A DNA stretch of 64,000 bases, taken from positions 1,116,001-1,180,000 of the forward strand of contig NZ_JAINVW010000001.1 in NCBI RefSeq assembly GCF_019880545.1, in the 5' to 3' direction. The notes below the pieces were generated by a model, which saw only the letters and a program-made list of their open reading frames with translations, did no database searches and was not told where the DNA came from. The position numbers and the translations under genes were made by a program. The stretch is from Flagellimonas meishanensis (GTDB lineage: Bacteria > Bacteroidota > Bacteroidia > Flavobacteriales > Flavobacteriaceae). This document shows positions 18,072 to 26,207 of the stretch, piece after piece. Numbering within the stretch: position 1 is the first letter of the stretch; every line of letters starts with the position of its first letter.

Positions 18072-19388
18072 TTGGACAAAAAAGATAGATTTCAGATAGA
18101 AAAGTTGGGAGAACCCCAGTTTAAATCTCCCCTACAGTTAAGTACCGTAAGGGGAGATAAAATTTTCAACTTTGTGGATGACAAGGACCGCTTGGTTTTT
18201 GACCTTTCCTTGGAGCAATACAAACAGAGCCTGAGCACAGGGGAGGAGCCCATGTGCTTGGATAAGGCCGGTCCACGACAGGAAATCTTTTTTGATCCCA
18301 AGCAGACCACGGCGGCCATTGTTACCTGTGGCGGGCTATGTCCTGGCATCAACAATGTAATCCGTGGTGTGGTCATGGCACTGCATTATTTTTATGGGAT
18401 AAAAAGAATCATTGGCATTCCTTATGGGTATGAGGGGCTAAATCCCGAAAAAGGACATGGTCTGGTAGAACTCACACCCGAAAAAGTGAAGGACATCCAC
18501 CAGTTTGGGGGAACATTCCTAGGTTCTTCACGGGGGGGCCAAGATGTTTCCACCATGGTGGACACCCTTGTGGAAAACCAAGTAAATATGTTATTTGCCA
18601 TTGGCGGGGATGGAACCTTGAAAGGGGTTAATGCCATTGGGGAGGAAATTCAAAAAAGAAATGCAAAAATCAGTGTGGTGGGCATTCCCAAGACGATTGA
18701 TAACGATATCGATTTGATTGATGAGTCTTTCGGTTTTGAGACCGCTTTTGATGTGGCCAGTCCCATTATCCGCGATGCCCACAACGAGGCCACTGGGGCT
18801 TATAATGGAATCTGTATCGTGAAGCTCATGGGAAGGGACAGTGGTTTCATAGCGGCTTCAGCGGCACTCGCCATGCCCGTGGTCAATTTTGTGCTCATCC
18901 CCGAAATGGATTTCTCCCTAGAGGGCGAAAATGGATTCCTTAGCGCTTTGAAAAAAAGGTTGGACCGTAAAAAACATGCTGTAATTGTGGTGGCCGAGGG
19001 GGCCGGACAACATTTATTCGAGCAGAAGACCGAGGTGAAAGATGCTTCTGGCAATATAAAGCATTCGGATATCGGACTCTTTCTTAAGCAGAAAATTGCG
19101 GAAAATTTCACCAAGACTCCTGTGACCATAAAATACATTGACCCGAGCTACATTGTACGGAGTGCCCCCGCCAATTCCAGCGACAGTGTGTATTGTAGCC
19201 GACTGGCATATCATGCGGTACATGGCGCCATGGCCGGGAAGACTAAGTTCGTGGCCTGCAAAGTGAACAACAAATATGTGTATGTGCCCATATCAGAGGT
19301 GACCAAAAAACGAAAAAAAATAGACCTGGAAGGCGAGTTTTGGTTCTCGGTGCTACAGAGCACGGGACAACCTTTTTTCTTGGGATAA
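18072..19388 (+). CDS. pfkA: 6-phosphofructokinase
   Basis: 438 residues, longer than the 320-residue E. coli type and close to the plant-like/group II enzymes. Key motifs: GGLCPGINNVIRG, GGDGTLKG and PKTIDNDIDL. GGDG rather than GGDD favours ATP over pyrophosphate as phosphoryl donor, while PKT is shared by several subgroups; the donor should be treated as probable ATP. There is no ATG before residue 60, so the start is TTG at 18072, 12 bases after the pckA stop. It catalyses the committed step of glycolysis. A short inverted repeat TTGGGA/TCCCAA surrounds the stop (19380-19399). Confidence 0.88.
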   Translation: MDKKDRFQIEKLGEPQFKSPLQLSTVRGDKIFNFVDDKDRLVFDLSLEQYKQSLSTGEEPMCLDKAGPRQEIFFDPKQTTAAIVTCGGLCPGINNVIRGVVMALHYFYGIKRIIGIPYGYEGLNPEKGHGLVELTPEKVKDIHQFGGTFLGSSRGGQDVSTMVDTLVENQVNMLFAIGGDGTLKGVNAIGEEIQKRNAKISVVGIPKTIDNDIDLIDESFGFETAFDVASPIIRDAHNEATGAYNGICIVKLMGRDSGFIAASAALAMPVVNFVLIPEMDFSLEGENGFLSALKKRLDRKKHAVIVVAEGAGQHLFEQKTEVKDASGNIKHSDIGLFLKQKIAENFTKTPVTIKYIDPSYIVRSAPANSSDSVYCSRLAYHAVHGAMAGKTKFVACKVNNKYVYVPISEVTKKRKKIDLEGEFWFSVLQSTGQPFFLG

Positions 19389-19401
19389 AGTGGTCCCAAA
19401 C

Positions 19402-19444
19402 TGACATTTGTCATTCAATTTTAGTTTTTACAATCCTAGCTTTG
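19402..19444 (+). promoter_or_regulatory. hpf promoter: CRP/FNR-type dyad plus -7 element
   Basis: TGAC-ATTT-GTCA at 19402-19413 is a perfect dyad with 5 bp on each side (TGACA/TGTCA). TAGCTTTG at 19437-19444 is an exact TAnnTTTG match and begins 35 bases after the dyad start. The ATG at 19466 follows about 15 bases after the predicted transcript start. Confidence 0.72.
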
Positions 19445-19465
19445 GATTAAAACAAAACGAGTAGT

Positions 19466-19765
19466 ATGGAAGTGCATGTTCAATATCAAAAGATGAAAAC
19501 CAGTGAAGCATTGAACGGGTTATTGATGAAGAAACTGGACAAATTGGGAGAAAAGTATAGTTGGATCATAAAGGCCAACGTGCTTTTTAAAATGGAAAAT
19601 GTGAAGTCGGGCGATGATAAAATCTGCGAAATTGAACTGAGTGCTCCTGGGCCAAGATTATTTGCCAAGTCTCGAACCAACGATTTTGAAAAATCCATGG
19701 CCGAGACCGTGGAAGATCTGCGAAGACAACTGAAAAAGCGCCAGAGCACCTTTGCATCGCATTAG
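19466..19765 (+). CDS. hpf: ribosome hibernation promoting factor (HPF/RaiA, short form)
   Basis: 99 residues, the short HPF type without the C-terminal dimerisation domain. Predicted beta-alpha-beta-beta-beta-alpha order: MEVHVQYQ, the helix SEALNGLLMKKLDKLGEKY, strands through KANVLFKME and KICEIELSAPG, and the final helix FEKSMAETVEDLRRQLKK. Family members bind the ribosomal decoding centre and form inactive 100S or stabilised 70S ribosomes when energy is low. Its separate FNR-like promoter follows directly after the pfkA gene, so hpf can be made independently of that operon. Confidence 0.9.
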   Translation: MEVHVQYQKMKTSEALNGLLMKKLDKLGEKYSWIIKANVLFKMENVKSGDDKICEIELSAPGPRLFAKSRTNDFEKSMAETVEDLRRQLKKRQSTFASH

Positions 19766-19809
19766 CCGATGTTAAATTTTGGCGTGCCTTAACCTGTAAA
19801 ACCTTTCCG

Positions 19810-20436
19810 ATGAGGTCAAAAATGATATCCGTTATTTTTTTGCTGCTGCTGGGTTGCTCAACGACCAAATTGGTAAGCACCTGGAAAAATCCGGAAATTG
19901 TGCTTTTTGATGCCTACAAAGTACTGGTAGTGGGTATGGCACAAGATGAGAACACAAGGATTGAGTTTGAGAGCCGTTTGGTGGACAAGTTGCAGGACAA
20001 CGGTGTGGAGGCCATGCGAAGCATTGACCTTTTTGATGTGGAGTTCACAGCCTCGGAGCAATCGGAGCAAGAATTGACCCAGGTGGAGGAACAATTATTG
20101 GACAAAGGTTTCGATGCCATCTTGTTTACCAAAGTAGTGGGTACGGAAAACAAAAGGACTTTTAAGGAGAGAATGAACAATATTGATGCCCTCTTCGTTC
20201 GTTTTAGCAGCGATTATCTGGAACATCAAGATATTTATTTCGACCCGAGATATTATGACACGTTCAATATTTATCATGCCGAAACTTCATTGTACTGCAT
20301 CTGTGTAGGAAAGGAACGGGAATTGATCTGGAGGGGAAATATCGATGTAACGGAACCCTCCAATGTGGACAAGACCATTGACACCTATATAAAACTGATT
20401 ACCGGCGCAATGGCCGAACAAGATATCATTTTTTGA
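19810..20436 (+). CDS. putative lipoprotein of unknown function
   Basis: 208 residues. An N-terminal signal ending LLLLGCSTTK has a lipobox cysteine at residue 16, so the protein is probably a lipoprotein; an alternative start is M5 (19822). The mature part has alternating strands and helices (YKVLVVGMAQ, RIEFESRLVDKLQDNGV, FDAILFTKVVGTE), recalling small outer-membrane-associated lipoproteins that bind or assemble envelope parts, but I do not recognise a family. It starts 44 bases after hpf and probably shares the transcript. Confidence 0.7.
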   Translation: MRSKMISVIFLLLLGCSTTKLVSTWKNPEIVLFDAYKVLVVGMAQDENTRIEFESRLVDKLQDNGVEAMRSIDLFDVEFTASEQSEQELTQVEEQLLDKGFDAILFTKVVGTENKRTFKERMNNIDALFVRFSSDYLEHQDIYFDPRYYDTFNIYHAETSLYCICVGKERELIWRGNIDVTEPSNVDKTIDTYIKLITGAMAEQDIIF

Positions 20437-20452
20437 TTGGGTTAGGAGGTTT

Positions 20453-20581
20453 CTATAAAATTCCGATCAGGTCCAACAAAATACAGACAGGAATTGCAAT
20501 AAGAATAACGACCAGCACCACGACCATCACCCTTAAAAAGGCTACCATGGCCTTGTTGCCAAATGAGGTTTCATTAGACAT
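20453..20581 (-). CDS. 42-residue small membrane protein
   Basis: An ATG on the minus strand at 20581-20579 opens 42 codons ending in TAG at 20455-20453. The peptide starts MSNETSFGNKAMVAFLRV and continues with one hydrophobic helix of about 22 residues (VVVLVVILIAIPVCILLDL). The polar N-terminus plus a single helix is typical of small membrane proteins. It lies between the convergent lipoprotein and sugar-porter genes, where no larger gene fits. Coding status rests on composition and good helix shape only; conservation was not tested. Confidence 0.5.
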   Translation of the reverse strand: MSNETSFGNKAMVAFLRVMVVVLVVILIAIPVCILLDLIGIL

Positions 20582-20633
20582 AATAGTGTAATTTCCCTCA
20601 ATGTACGGAATTATTCATTTAATCGATTCAAGT

Positions 20634-20669
20634 CCCCCGCCGATTTTCGATATAACGGGGGTATTTTTC
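20634..20669 (+). terminator. hairpin with T tract between lipoprotein and sugar porter genes
   Basis: CCCCCG (20634-20639) pairs with CGGGGG (20656-20661) across a 16-base loop, followed by TATTTTT. Oriented for plus-strand transcripts, it would end the hpf-lipoprotein message about 200 bases after its last stop. It also lies upstream of the 42-residue minus-strand gene. Confidence 0.5.
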
Positions 20670-20700
20670 GGCATCCGTTGATTCTCACTTGGATGGATAG

Positions 20701-22080
20701 TTATCTTTTGCCACTCAGAAGTTTGCCAAGTTCCTCAAGACTCTTTCCTTTGGTTTCGGGCATGGCGAAAATCACCCAAAGTAATTGTAGCACCATCATA
20801 AAGGCAAAGAAAATGAATATGGGCCATGGATTTTCCTTGAAAATACCTATTTCGGCATCCAAAAAGGTTGGGGTAAGCAGTGTGATAAGGGCGGCAAACA
20901 CCCAATGGGTGCCCGTGCCCCAGGATTGGCCATAAGAACGAACCTTGTTCGGAAAAATTTCGGAAATGAACACCCATATCACGGCCCCTTGGCCTATGGC
21001 ATGGGAGGCTATGAAAATCAGGATGAAAATCAACAAAAGCACGGAACTTGCTCCTGAATAGAAGGACCAGCCCACCATCGCCAAACTTAGAATATATCCC
21101 ACGGAACCAATGTACATTAATTGTTTGCGCCCCAATTTGTCGATCAATGAGATGCCCACAAAAGTGAATATCAAATTGATCACCCCTATGGAAATGGAGC
21201 TAAAAAGGGATTCTTCGGACGCAAGGCCCGCCCGTTCCAAAATTTCGGGGGCGTAGTAAAGCACAAAATTGATTCCGGAAAGTTGATTGAAAAAAGCAAT
21301 GAAGAAGGCCAAAAGAAGCGGTTTATTGAACTTGCCCGAAAACAATTTTTCCTTTTGTGTTTCTACCGACTCGGAAAGCCCCATCTTAATTTGGGTAAGG
21401 TATAGGGAGACTTGGTCGCTTTGGATCCCGAGCATGGTTATTGATTGGATTATCACCTCATCCGTCCTATTTTTCAGCGCAAGCCACCGTGGGCTATGTG
21501 GAATTCTCAAAACCAATATGGTATAGACCAGGGCCGGTAATCCTTCAATGCCCAGCATCCAACGCCAAGCTACGTTTTCGTCAAAAAGCACACCAATTAC
21601 GTAGTTGGAAATGAAAGCAATCAAAATACCAAATACAATATTGAACTGGTACATGGCGGTCAACCGGCCGCGGTTCTTTGCCGTGGAAATCTCGGATATG
21701 TAGATGGGAGCGGCAACTGAGGAAACACCTACGCCCACACCACCAATAAACCTAAAGAATGAAAAAAGATACGGCTCAGGGGCCAACGCGGACCCAACCG
21801 CAGAAATAAAGTAAAGCACCCCGATCCAAAAAAGCGTTTTTTTCCGTCCGAGCCTGTCACAAGGGATACCCCCGACCAAAGACCCAAAAACGGTACCCCA
21901 CAGCGCCATGGACATAATAAAAATTCCATGAAAGGTAAAAATGGAGTCGCCCAAGAACCAGTTGGTGCCCCAAAGATCTTTAATGGGTTGGTTGGCACCA
22001 CTGATGACCACAGTGTCGAAACCAAACAAAAAACCGGCCAGTGCGGCGGTTAACGAAATGCCCAGAATGCGCTTGTCCAT
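20701..22080 (-). CDS. sugar porter family MFS transporter
   Basis: 459 residues, about 12 membrane helices. Sugar porter signatures: GFLFGFDTVVISGA in helix 1, DRLGRKK after helix 2, RFIGGVGVGVSS, a PHSPRWL motif (usual PESPRWL) at the end of the first half, and PETKGKSLEEL at the C-terminus. It probably imports a hexose or pentose with protons. The start is 34 bases downstream of the kdtA stop on the same strand. Substrate cannot be told from sequence. Confidence 0.9.
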   Translation of the reverse strand: MDKRILGISLTAALAGFLFGFDTVVISGANQPIKDLWGTNWFLGDSIFTFHGIFIMSMALWGTVFGSLVGGIPCDRLGRKKTLFWIGVLYFISAVGSALAPEPYLFSFFRFIGGVGVGVSSVAAPIYISEISTAKNRGRLTAMYQFNIVFGILIAFISNYVIGVLFDENVAWRWMLGIEGLPALVYTILVLRIPHSPRWLALKNRTDEVIIQSITMLGIQSDQVSLYLTQIKMGLSESVETQKEKLFSGKFNKPLLLAFFIAFFNQLSGINFVLYYAPEILERAGLASEESLFSSISIGVINLIFTFVGISLIDKLGRKQLMYIGSVGYILSLAMVGWSFYSGASSVLLLIFILIFIASHAIGQGAVIWVFISEIFPNKVRSYGQSWGTGTHWVFAALITLLTPTFLDAEIGIFKENPWPIFIFFAFMMVLQLLWVIFAMPETKGKSLEELGKLLSGKR

Positions 22081-22114
22081 GTTGGTTGAATTTTGCTAAA
22101 GCTAACCAAAAAAA

Positions 22115-23359
22115 TTAAAGAAACTGTTTGATATGCGCCATGATGACTTCGGTGGAGCCTACATTTTCCCTCAGGTAATCCGAATTCACCTTGCCAACTT
22201 TTTTCAAATAGGAGTCGTCCCCAAGTACATCTTCCAAGAGGGAGCTGAAATCCCCATAGGTGCCAATAGGCAGGATGCCACCCCGCTGTACCAGGTCTTC
22301 CGCCTCCCTAAAACCTTGGTATTGAGGACCTATGAGCACGGGTATTCCAAAGGCAGCCGGTTCCAAGGTGTTGTGGAGTCCGGTGGCAAACCCACCACCC
22401 ACATAGGCCAAATTGGCATAGCTGTATATTTTGGTAAGAAGCCCGATGGTGTCAACAACGAGCACCTCACAATCGGCAAGCTTGGACTCCTCCATCTCGG
22501 AAAAACGAAGGGTAGTTTTGCTGATTTTGCCAACCAAACTGTCCACATGCGCCCGTTTTATCTCATGGGGAGCAATCACAAATTTTATGTCCTTGTCGGA
22601 AGTATTGATGTATTCCACCAATATCTCTTCGTCCTCGGGCCAAGTGCTTCCGGCCACCATGCAAAAATGGTCGCCCTTGAAAATTTCCATGAAGTCCAGT
22701 CGATTTTCCCTTTTCAGAATTTCATTCACCCGATCAAAACGGGTGTCCCCGCTTACGGTAGCGTTCCCAAAACCGATGGATTTCAAAAGTTTTTTGGAAT
22801 TTGGGTCTTGGACAAAAAAATGCGAGAATGCCGTGAGACTCTTTCGCATAAAACCCCCAAATGGCTTGAAGAAAATCTGTCTTTTCGCAAAAATGGCCGA
22901 AACCAACAGTGTTGGGACCTTCCTTTTTTGTAACTGATGAAGGTAGTTGGGCCATATCTCATACTTTATAAAAATGGCAAGCTCGGGGTTGACCCTGTCT
23001 AGGAATCGTTTTGCATTCGAAATGGTGTCCATTGGAAGATAGGCCACCACATCGGCAATCGGAGTGTTTTTTTTGACCTCATAACCCGATGGGGAAAAAA
23101 AGGTGAGTACCAGTTGATGCTGGGGATAGTTGGCCCTTAACTTTTCCAAAATGGGCAGGCCTTGCTCAAACTCACCCAATGAGGCCACGTGCATCCAAAT
23201 GGATTTGGTGCCGGGCTGAATCTTTGATTCAATCTGCTGAAAAGTACCTTCACGCCCTGATACAAAAAGTTTTATTTTGGGATTGAACAAGGCTACAACC
23301 CTGAGACCGAACCAGGAAAGTATCAAAAAAAAGGTATAGACAAAGCGCAAGGGCATCAT
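22115..23359 (-). CDS. waaA: 3-deoxy-D-manno-octulosonic acid transferase
   Basis: 414 residues. An N-terminal membrane anchor (about 5-22) precedes two Rossmann-type glycosyltransferase domains of GT30. Markers are HVASLGEFEQGLP near residue 58, GDTRFDRV in the middle and YVGGGFATGLHNTLEPAAFG with PVLIGPQYQGF near the C-terminus. It adds Kdo from CMP-Kdo to lipid A precursor at the inner membrane. It is divergent from the DegT gene 79 bases away. Two adjacent ATG codons (23359, 23356) are possible starts. Confidence 0.93.
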   Translation of the reverse strand: MMPLRFVYTFFLILSWFGLRVVALFNPKIKLFVSGREGTFQQIESKIQPGTKSIWMHVASLGEFEQGLPILEKLRANYPQHQLVLTFFSPSGYEVKKNTPIADVVAYLPMDTISNAKRFLDRVNPELAIFIKYEIWPNYLHQLQKRKVPTLLVSAIFAKRQIFFKPFGGFMRKSLTAFSHFFVQDPNSKKLLKSIGFGNATVSGDTRFDRVNEILKRENRLDFMEIFKGDHFCMVAGSTWPEDEEILVEYINTSDKDIKFVIAPHEIKRAHVDSLVGKISKTTLRFSEMEESKLADCEVLVVDTIGLLTKIYSYANLAYVGGGFATGLHNTLEPAAFGIPVLIGPQYQGFREAEDLVQRGGILPIGTYGDFSSLLEDVLGDDSYLKKVGKVNSDYLRENVGSTEVIMAHIKQFL

Positions 23360-23413
23360 TTTTGGCTAAAATACATTCTTTCGGCAATAAGGCGTTATGG
23401 CCCATGAATTTCT

Positions 23414-23421
23414 TAATTTTG
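23414..23421 (+). promoter_or_regulatory. -7 promoter element for the DegT-galE genes
   Basis: TAATTTTG is an exact match to TAnnTTTG, 18 bases before the DegT ATG at 23439. I see no clear -33 TTTG at the usual distance. Confidence 0.45.
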
Positions 23422-23438
23422 AACCATAAATCTTTCGG

Positions 23439-24593
23439 ATGAGAAAAATACAGATGGTCGACCTCAAAGGTCAGTATGAGGGCATCAAAAAAGAGGTCAA
23501 TGATTCCATAGCCGAAATTCTTGATTCATCGGCGTTTATTAACGGACCACAGGTACACGCATTTCAAAAGGAATTAGAGGACTATTTGGGGGTAAAGCAT
23601 GTTATTCCCTGTGCCAACGGAACCGATGCACTCCAGATTTGTATGATGGGGCTTGGGCTGCAGCCCGGTGATGAGGTCATTACGGCCGATTTTACATTTG
23701 CCGCGACTGTAGAGGTGATTGCTTTGCTCAACTTGACTCCCGTGCTGGTTGATGTTGAACCCGATACTTTCAATATTGATGTGGCTGCCGTAGAGCGGGC
23801 AATCACGCGAAAAACAAAGGCCATTGTCCCGGTGCATCTTTTTGGGCAATGTGCCAATATGGATGCCATCATGGATTTGGCCGACAAACACAATCTATAT
23901 GTAATCGAGGACAATGCCCAGGCCATTGGTGCAGATTATACTTCAAAAGATGGAAGGAAACAAAAAGCCGGCACCATCGGCCACGTGGCCTCCACTTCAT
24001 TTTTTCCCTCAAAGAATCTAGGGTGTTATGGGGATGGTGGCGCTATTTTTACCAATGATGATGACCTGGCGCACACCATTAGGGGAATGGTCAACCATGG
24101 CATGTACAAACGGTACTATCATGATGTGGTCGGGGTCAATTCCCGATTGGATTCGATTCAGGCGGCTGTGCTCAGGACAAAATTGCCCCACCTGGATTCG
24201 TATAATAAAAGAAGAAGGGAAGCGGCCAGAAAATATTCGAAAGCTTTTGCGGGTCAGCCCAATATTGTGGTGCCCAAAACGGTGAATGGCTGTGAGGGAA
24301 TATGTGACACCTGTGACTGCCACGTCTTTCATCAGTATACCTTAAAAATTTTGAATGGCAAACGGGATGCGTTGGTGCAACATTTAAATGACAATGGGGT
24401 GCCCTGCGGAGTGTATTACCCGGTTCCCCTGCACCAACAAAAAGCGTATAGGGACGAACGATATAAAGAAACGGACTTTCCCGTGACCAACCAATTGATT
24501 CATGAGGTTATGTCTCTTCCCATGCATACCGAATTGGATGATGAGCAAATCGGATACATTACCAATTTGGTAATCAGATTCGTAAACAGTTAG
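23439..24593 (+). CDS. DegT/DnrJ/EryC1/StrS family aminotransferase
   Basis: 384 residues, full length. The PLP lysine is K192 in FFPSKNLGCYGDGG, a motif specific to the sugar aminotransferase family. FINGPQVHAFQKELE and CANGTDALQICM near the N-terminus fit too. In the family these enzymes transfer an amino group to a nucleotide-linked keto sugar, giving amino sugars for LPS, capsule or glycans. galE starts 1 base later and waaA is divergent, so an envelope glycan role is likely. A few family members are dehydratases, but the lysine is present here. Confidence 0.88.
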   Translation: MRKIQMVDLKGQYEGIKKEVNDSIAEILDSSAFINGPQVHAFQKELEDYLGVKHVIPCANGTDALQICMMGLGLQPGDEVITADFTFAATVEVIALLNLTPVLVDVEPDTFNIDVAAVERAITRKTKAIVPVHLFGQCANMDAIMDLADKHNLYVIEDNAQAIGADYTSKDGRKQKAGTIGHVASTSFFPSKNLGCYGDGGAIFTNDDDLAHTIRGMVNHGMYKRYYHDVVGVNSRLDSIQAAVLRTKLPHLDSYNKRRREAARKYSKAFAGQPNIVVPKTVNGCEGICDTCDCHVFHQYTLKILNGKRDALVQHLNDNGVPCGVYYPVPLHQQKAYRDERYKETDFPVTNQLIHEVMSLPMHTELDDEQIGYITNLVIRFVNS

Positions 24594-24594
24594 G

Positions 24595-25611
24595 ATGAAA
24601 ATACTAGTTACGGGCGGATTGGGATACATAGGCTCCCACACTGTGGTTGAATTACAAAACCAAGGATTTGAAGTAGTGATCATCGACAATCTTTCCAATG
24701 CCTCCATTGAGGTTTTGGACGGTATTGAGGCTATCACGGGCAAAAAACCCATTTTTGAGAAAATTGATCTTCGAGAGAAGCAAAAAGTCCAGGATTTTTT
24801 CAAAAAACATGGAGATGTCGAAGGCGTGATTCACTTTGCAGCGTCCAAGGCGGTAGGAGAGAGTGTTGAAAAACCGCTGTTGTACTACGAGAACAATATT
24901 GCAACCTTGGTATATCTTCTTCAGGAACTACAAAAGAAAGAATCATCCAGTTTTATTTTCAGTTCCTCATGCACGGTTTATGGTCAGGCAGACCAGCTTC
25001 CCGTCAGTGAGGATGCTCCGGTAAAGCCTGCAGAATCCCCGTATGGTAATACAAAACAGATAGGAGAGGAAATCATATCGGACGTTTGCAGGGTGACCCC
25101 CCAGATAAAATCCATTGCGCTCCGGTATTTTAACCCCATTGGGGCCCATCCTTCCATTGAAATAGGTGAATTGCCTAAAGGAGTTCCTCAAAATTTGGTG
25201 CCATTCATCACCCAAACTGGAATTGGTCTAAGGAAACAGCTCGCGGTGTTTGGTGCTGATTATCCAACTGCGGACGGCACGTGCATCCGTGATTATATCC
25301 ATGTGGTGGATTTGGCCAAAGCACATGTGGTGGCGTTGCAACGGTCGTTAAATGATAGAAATGAGGGTAATTTTGAAGTTTTCAATCTTGGTACGGGCAA
25401 GGGAAGTTCCGTATTGGAAGTCATACAAAGTTTTGAACGGGTCTCCGGGGTCAAATTGAATTATGAAGTTGTGGAAAGAAGACCCGGAGATGTAATACGG
25501 GCCTATGCCGATACCAAAAAGGCCAATGAGATTTTGGGATGGAAAGCGGAAACCACGTTGGATGAAGCCATTAAATCCGCTTGGGACTGGGAGCAAAAAA
25601 TTCGGAACTAA
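24595..25611 (+). CDS. galE: UDP-glucose 4-epimerase
   Basis: 338 residues, the standard length. NAD-binding GGLGYIGSH lies at residues 7-15. The catalytic Y150-x3-K154 (YGNTK) and the serine/threonine region SSSCTVYG are present, then ALRYFNPIGAHP and GDVIRAYADT. It interconverts UDP-glucose and UDP-galactose, possibly also the N-acetyl forms. It starts 1 base after the DegT stop and shares its transcript. Confidence 0.94.
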   Translation: MKILVTGGLGYIGSHTVVELQNQGFEVVIIDNLSNASIEVLDGIEAITGKKPIFEKIDLREKQKVQDFFKKHGDVEGVIHFAASKAVGESVEKPLLYYENNIATLVYLLQELQKKESSSFIFSSSCTVYGQADQLPVSEDAPVKPAESPYGNTKQIGEEIISDVCRVTPQIKSIALRYFNPIGAHPSIEIGELPKGVPQNLVPFITQTGIGLRKQLAVFGADYPTADGTCIRDYIHVVDLAKAHVVALQRSLNDRNEGNFEVFNLGTGKGSSVLEVIQSFERVSGVKLNYEVVERRPGDVIRAYADTKKANEILGWKAETTLDEAIKSAWDWEQKIRN

Positions 25612-25754
25612 GGAATTTCAATTGACCAAAGCAACCCATTGCAGCACAGCGGTTGAACAATTTCAAGACCTAGAAGAAGTTGGTTTTGCCTTAAAGAGGA
25701 TAAAATCGTAGCATGAAAACAGAACCTTTTTCAAAATCTAGGCGTATATAGGGT

Positions 25755-26111
25755 ATGATGCCAAACCCCGAAAATAGTCAGGAAGTATTGCAGCTTGCCC
25801 TGCAAGAACAATTGTACAAGAAATTGCTTCATCAACTGCAAAAGGACTTCAAACTTGCCAATGTTCGCATCAATCTCCCTGAGGACATAACACCGAAAGC
25901 ATTAAAGCAACGGATACACGAAAAAATATATTTTCTTCTGGTAGAGCATTTTGATGTCTATTTGAACCTGCTATATGTTGTGGATATCCCGGAAGAGGAT
26001 GTAAAGAAAATTACCGCTTCAGATGCAGTTGATATAGCTGGCGAAGTATGCTTTTTGATCTTGAAACGGGAGTGGGCGAAAGTTTGGTTCAAAAACAAAT
26101 ACAGGATATGA
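25755..26111 (+). CDS. conserved-looking hypothetical protein, 118 residues
   Basis: 118 residues (117 if the second ATG is used). It is mostly helical, with a charged N-terminal helix (EVLQLALQEQLYKKLLHQLQKDF), then NLPEDITPKALKQRIHEKIYFLL and a hydrophobic middle segment (VYLNLLYVVDIPEEDV). No signal peptide, no known motif and no cysteine cluster. It stands alone between galE and the 2-oxoglutarate dehydrogenase genes. I do not recognise the family. Confidence 0.65.
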   Translation: MMPNPENSQEVLQLALQEQLYKKLLHQLQKDFKLANVRINLPEDITPKALKQRIHEKIYFLLVEHFDVYLNLLYVVDIPEEDVKKITASDAVDIAGEVCFLILKREWAKVWFKNKYRI

Positions 26112-26135
26112 AAGATTTTTCCAATTATGGATAAC

Positions 26136-26170
26136 TTTGTGCCCTAGCTACGCTATTTGTTGTATTTTTG
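26136..26170 (+). promoter_or_regulatory. candidate promoter of the 2-oxoglutarate dehydrogenase operon
   Basis: TTTG at 26136-26139 and TATTTTTG at 26163-26170 (exact TAnnTTTG) are 23 bases apart, at the long end of the usual spacing. The ATG at 26208 lies 37 bases downstream. Confidence 0.4.
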
Positions 26171-26207
26171 ATGAAATTTTCAGTTGGTTTTTAGCTAGGA
26201 ACTGTCC

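Noticed and set aside
25612..25754. Continuation of galE by frameshift (similar reading frame to 25711)
   Set aside because: galE is already full length at 338 residues and the extra frame has no family match.
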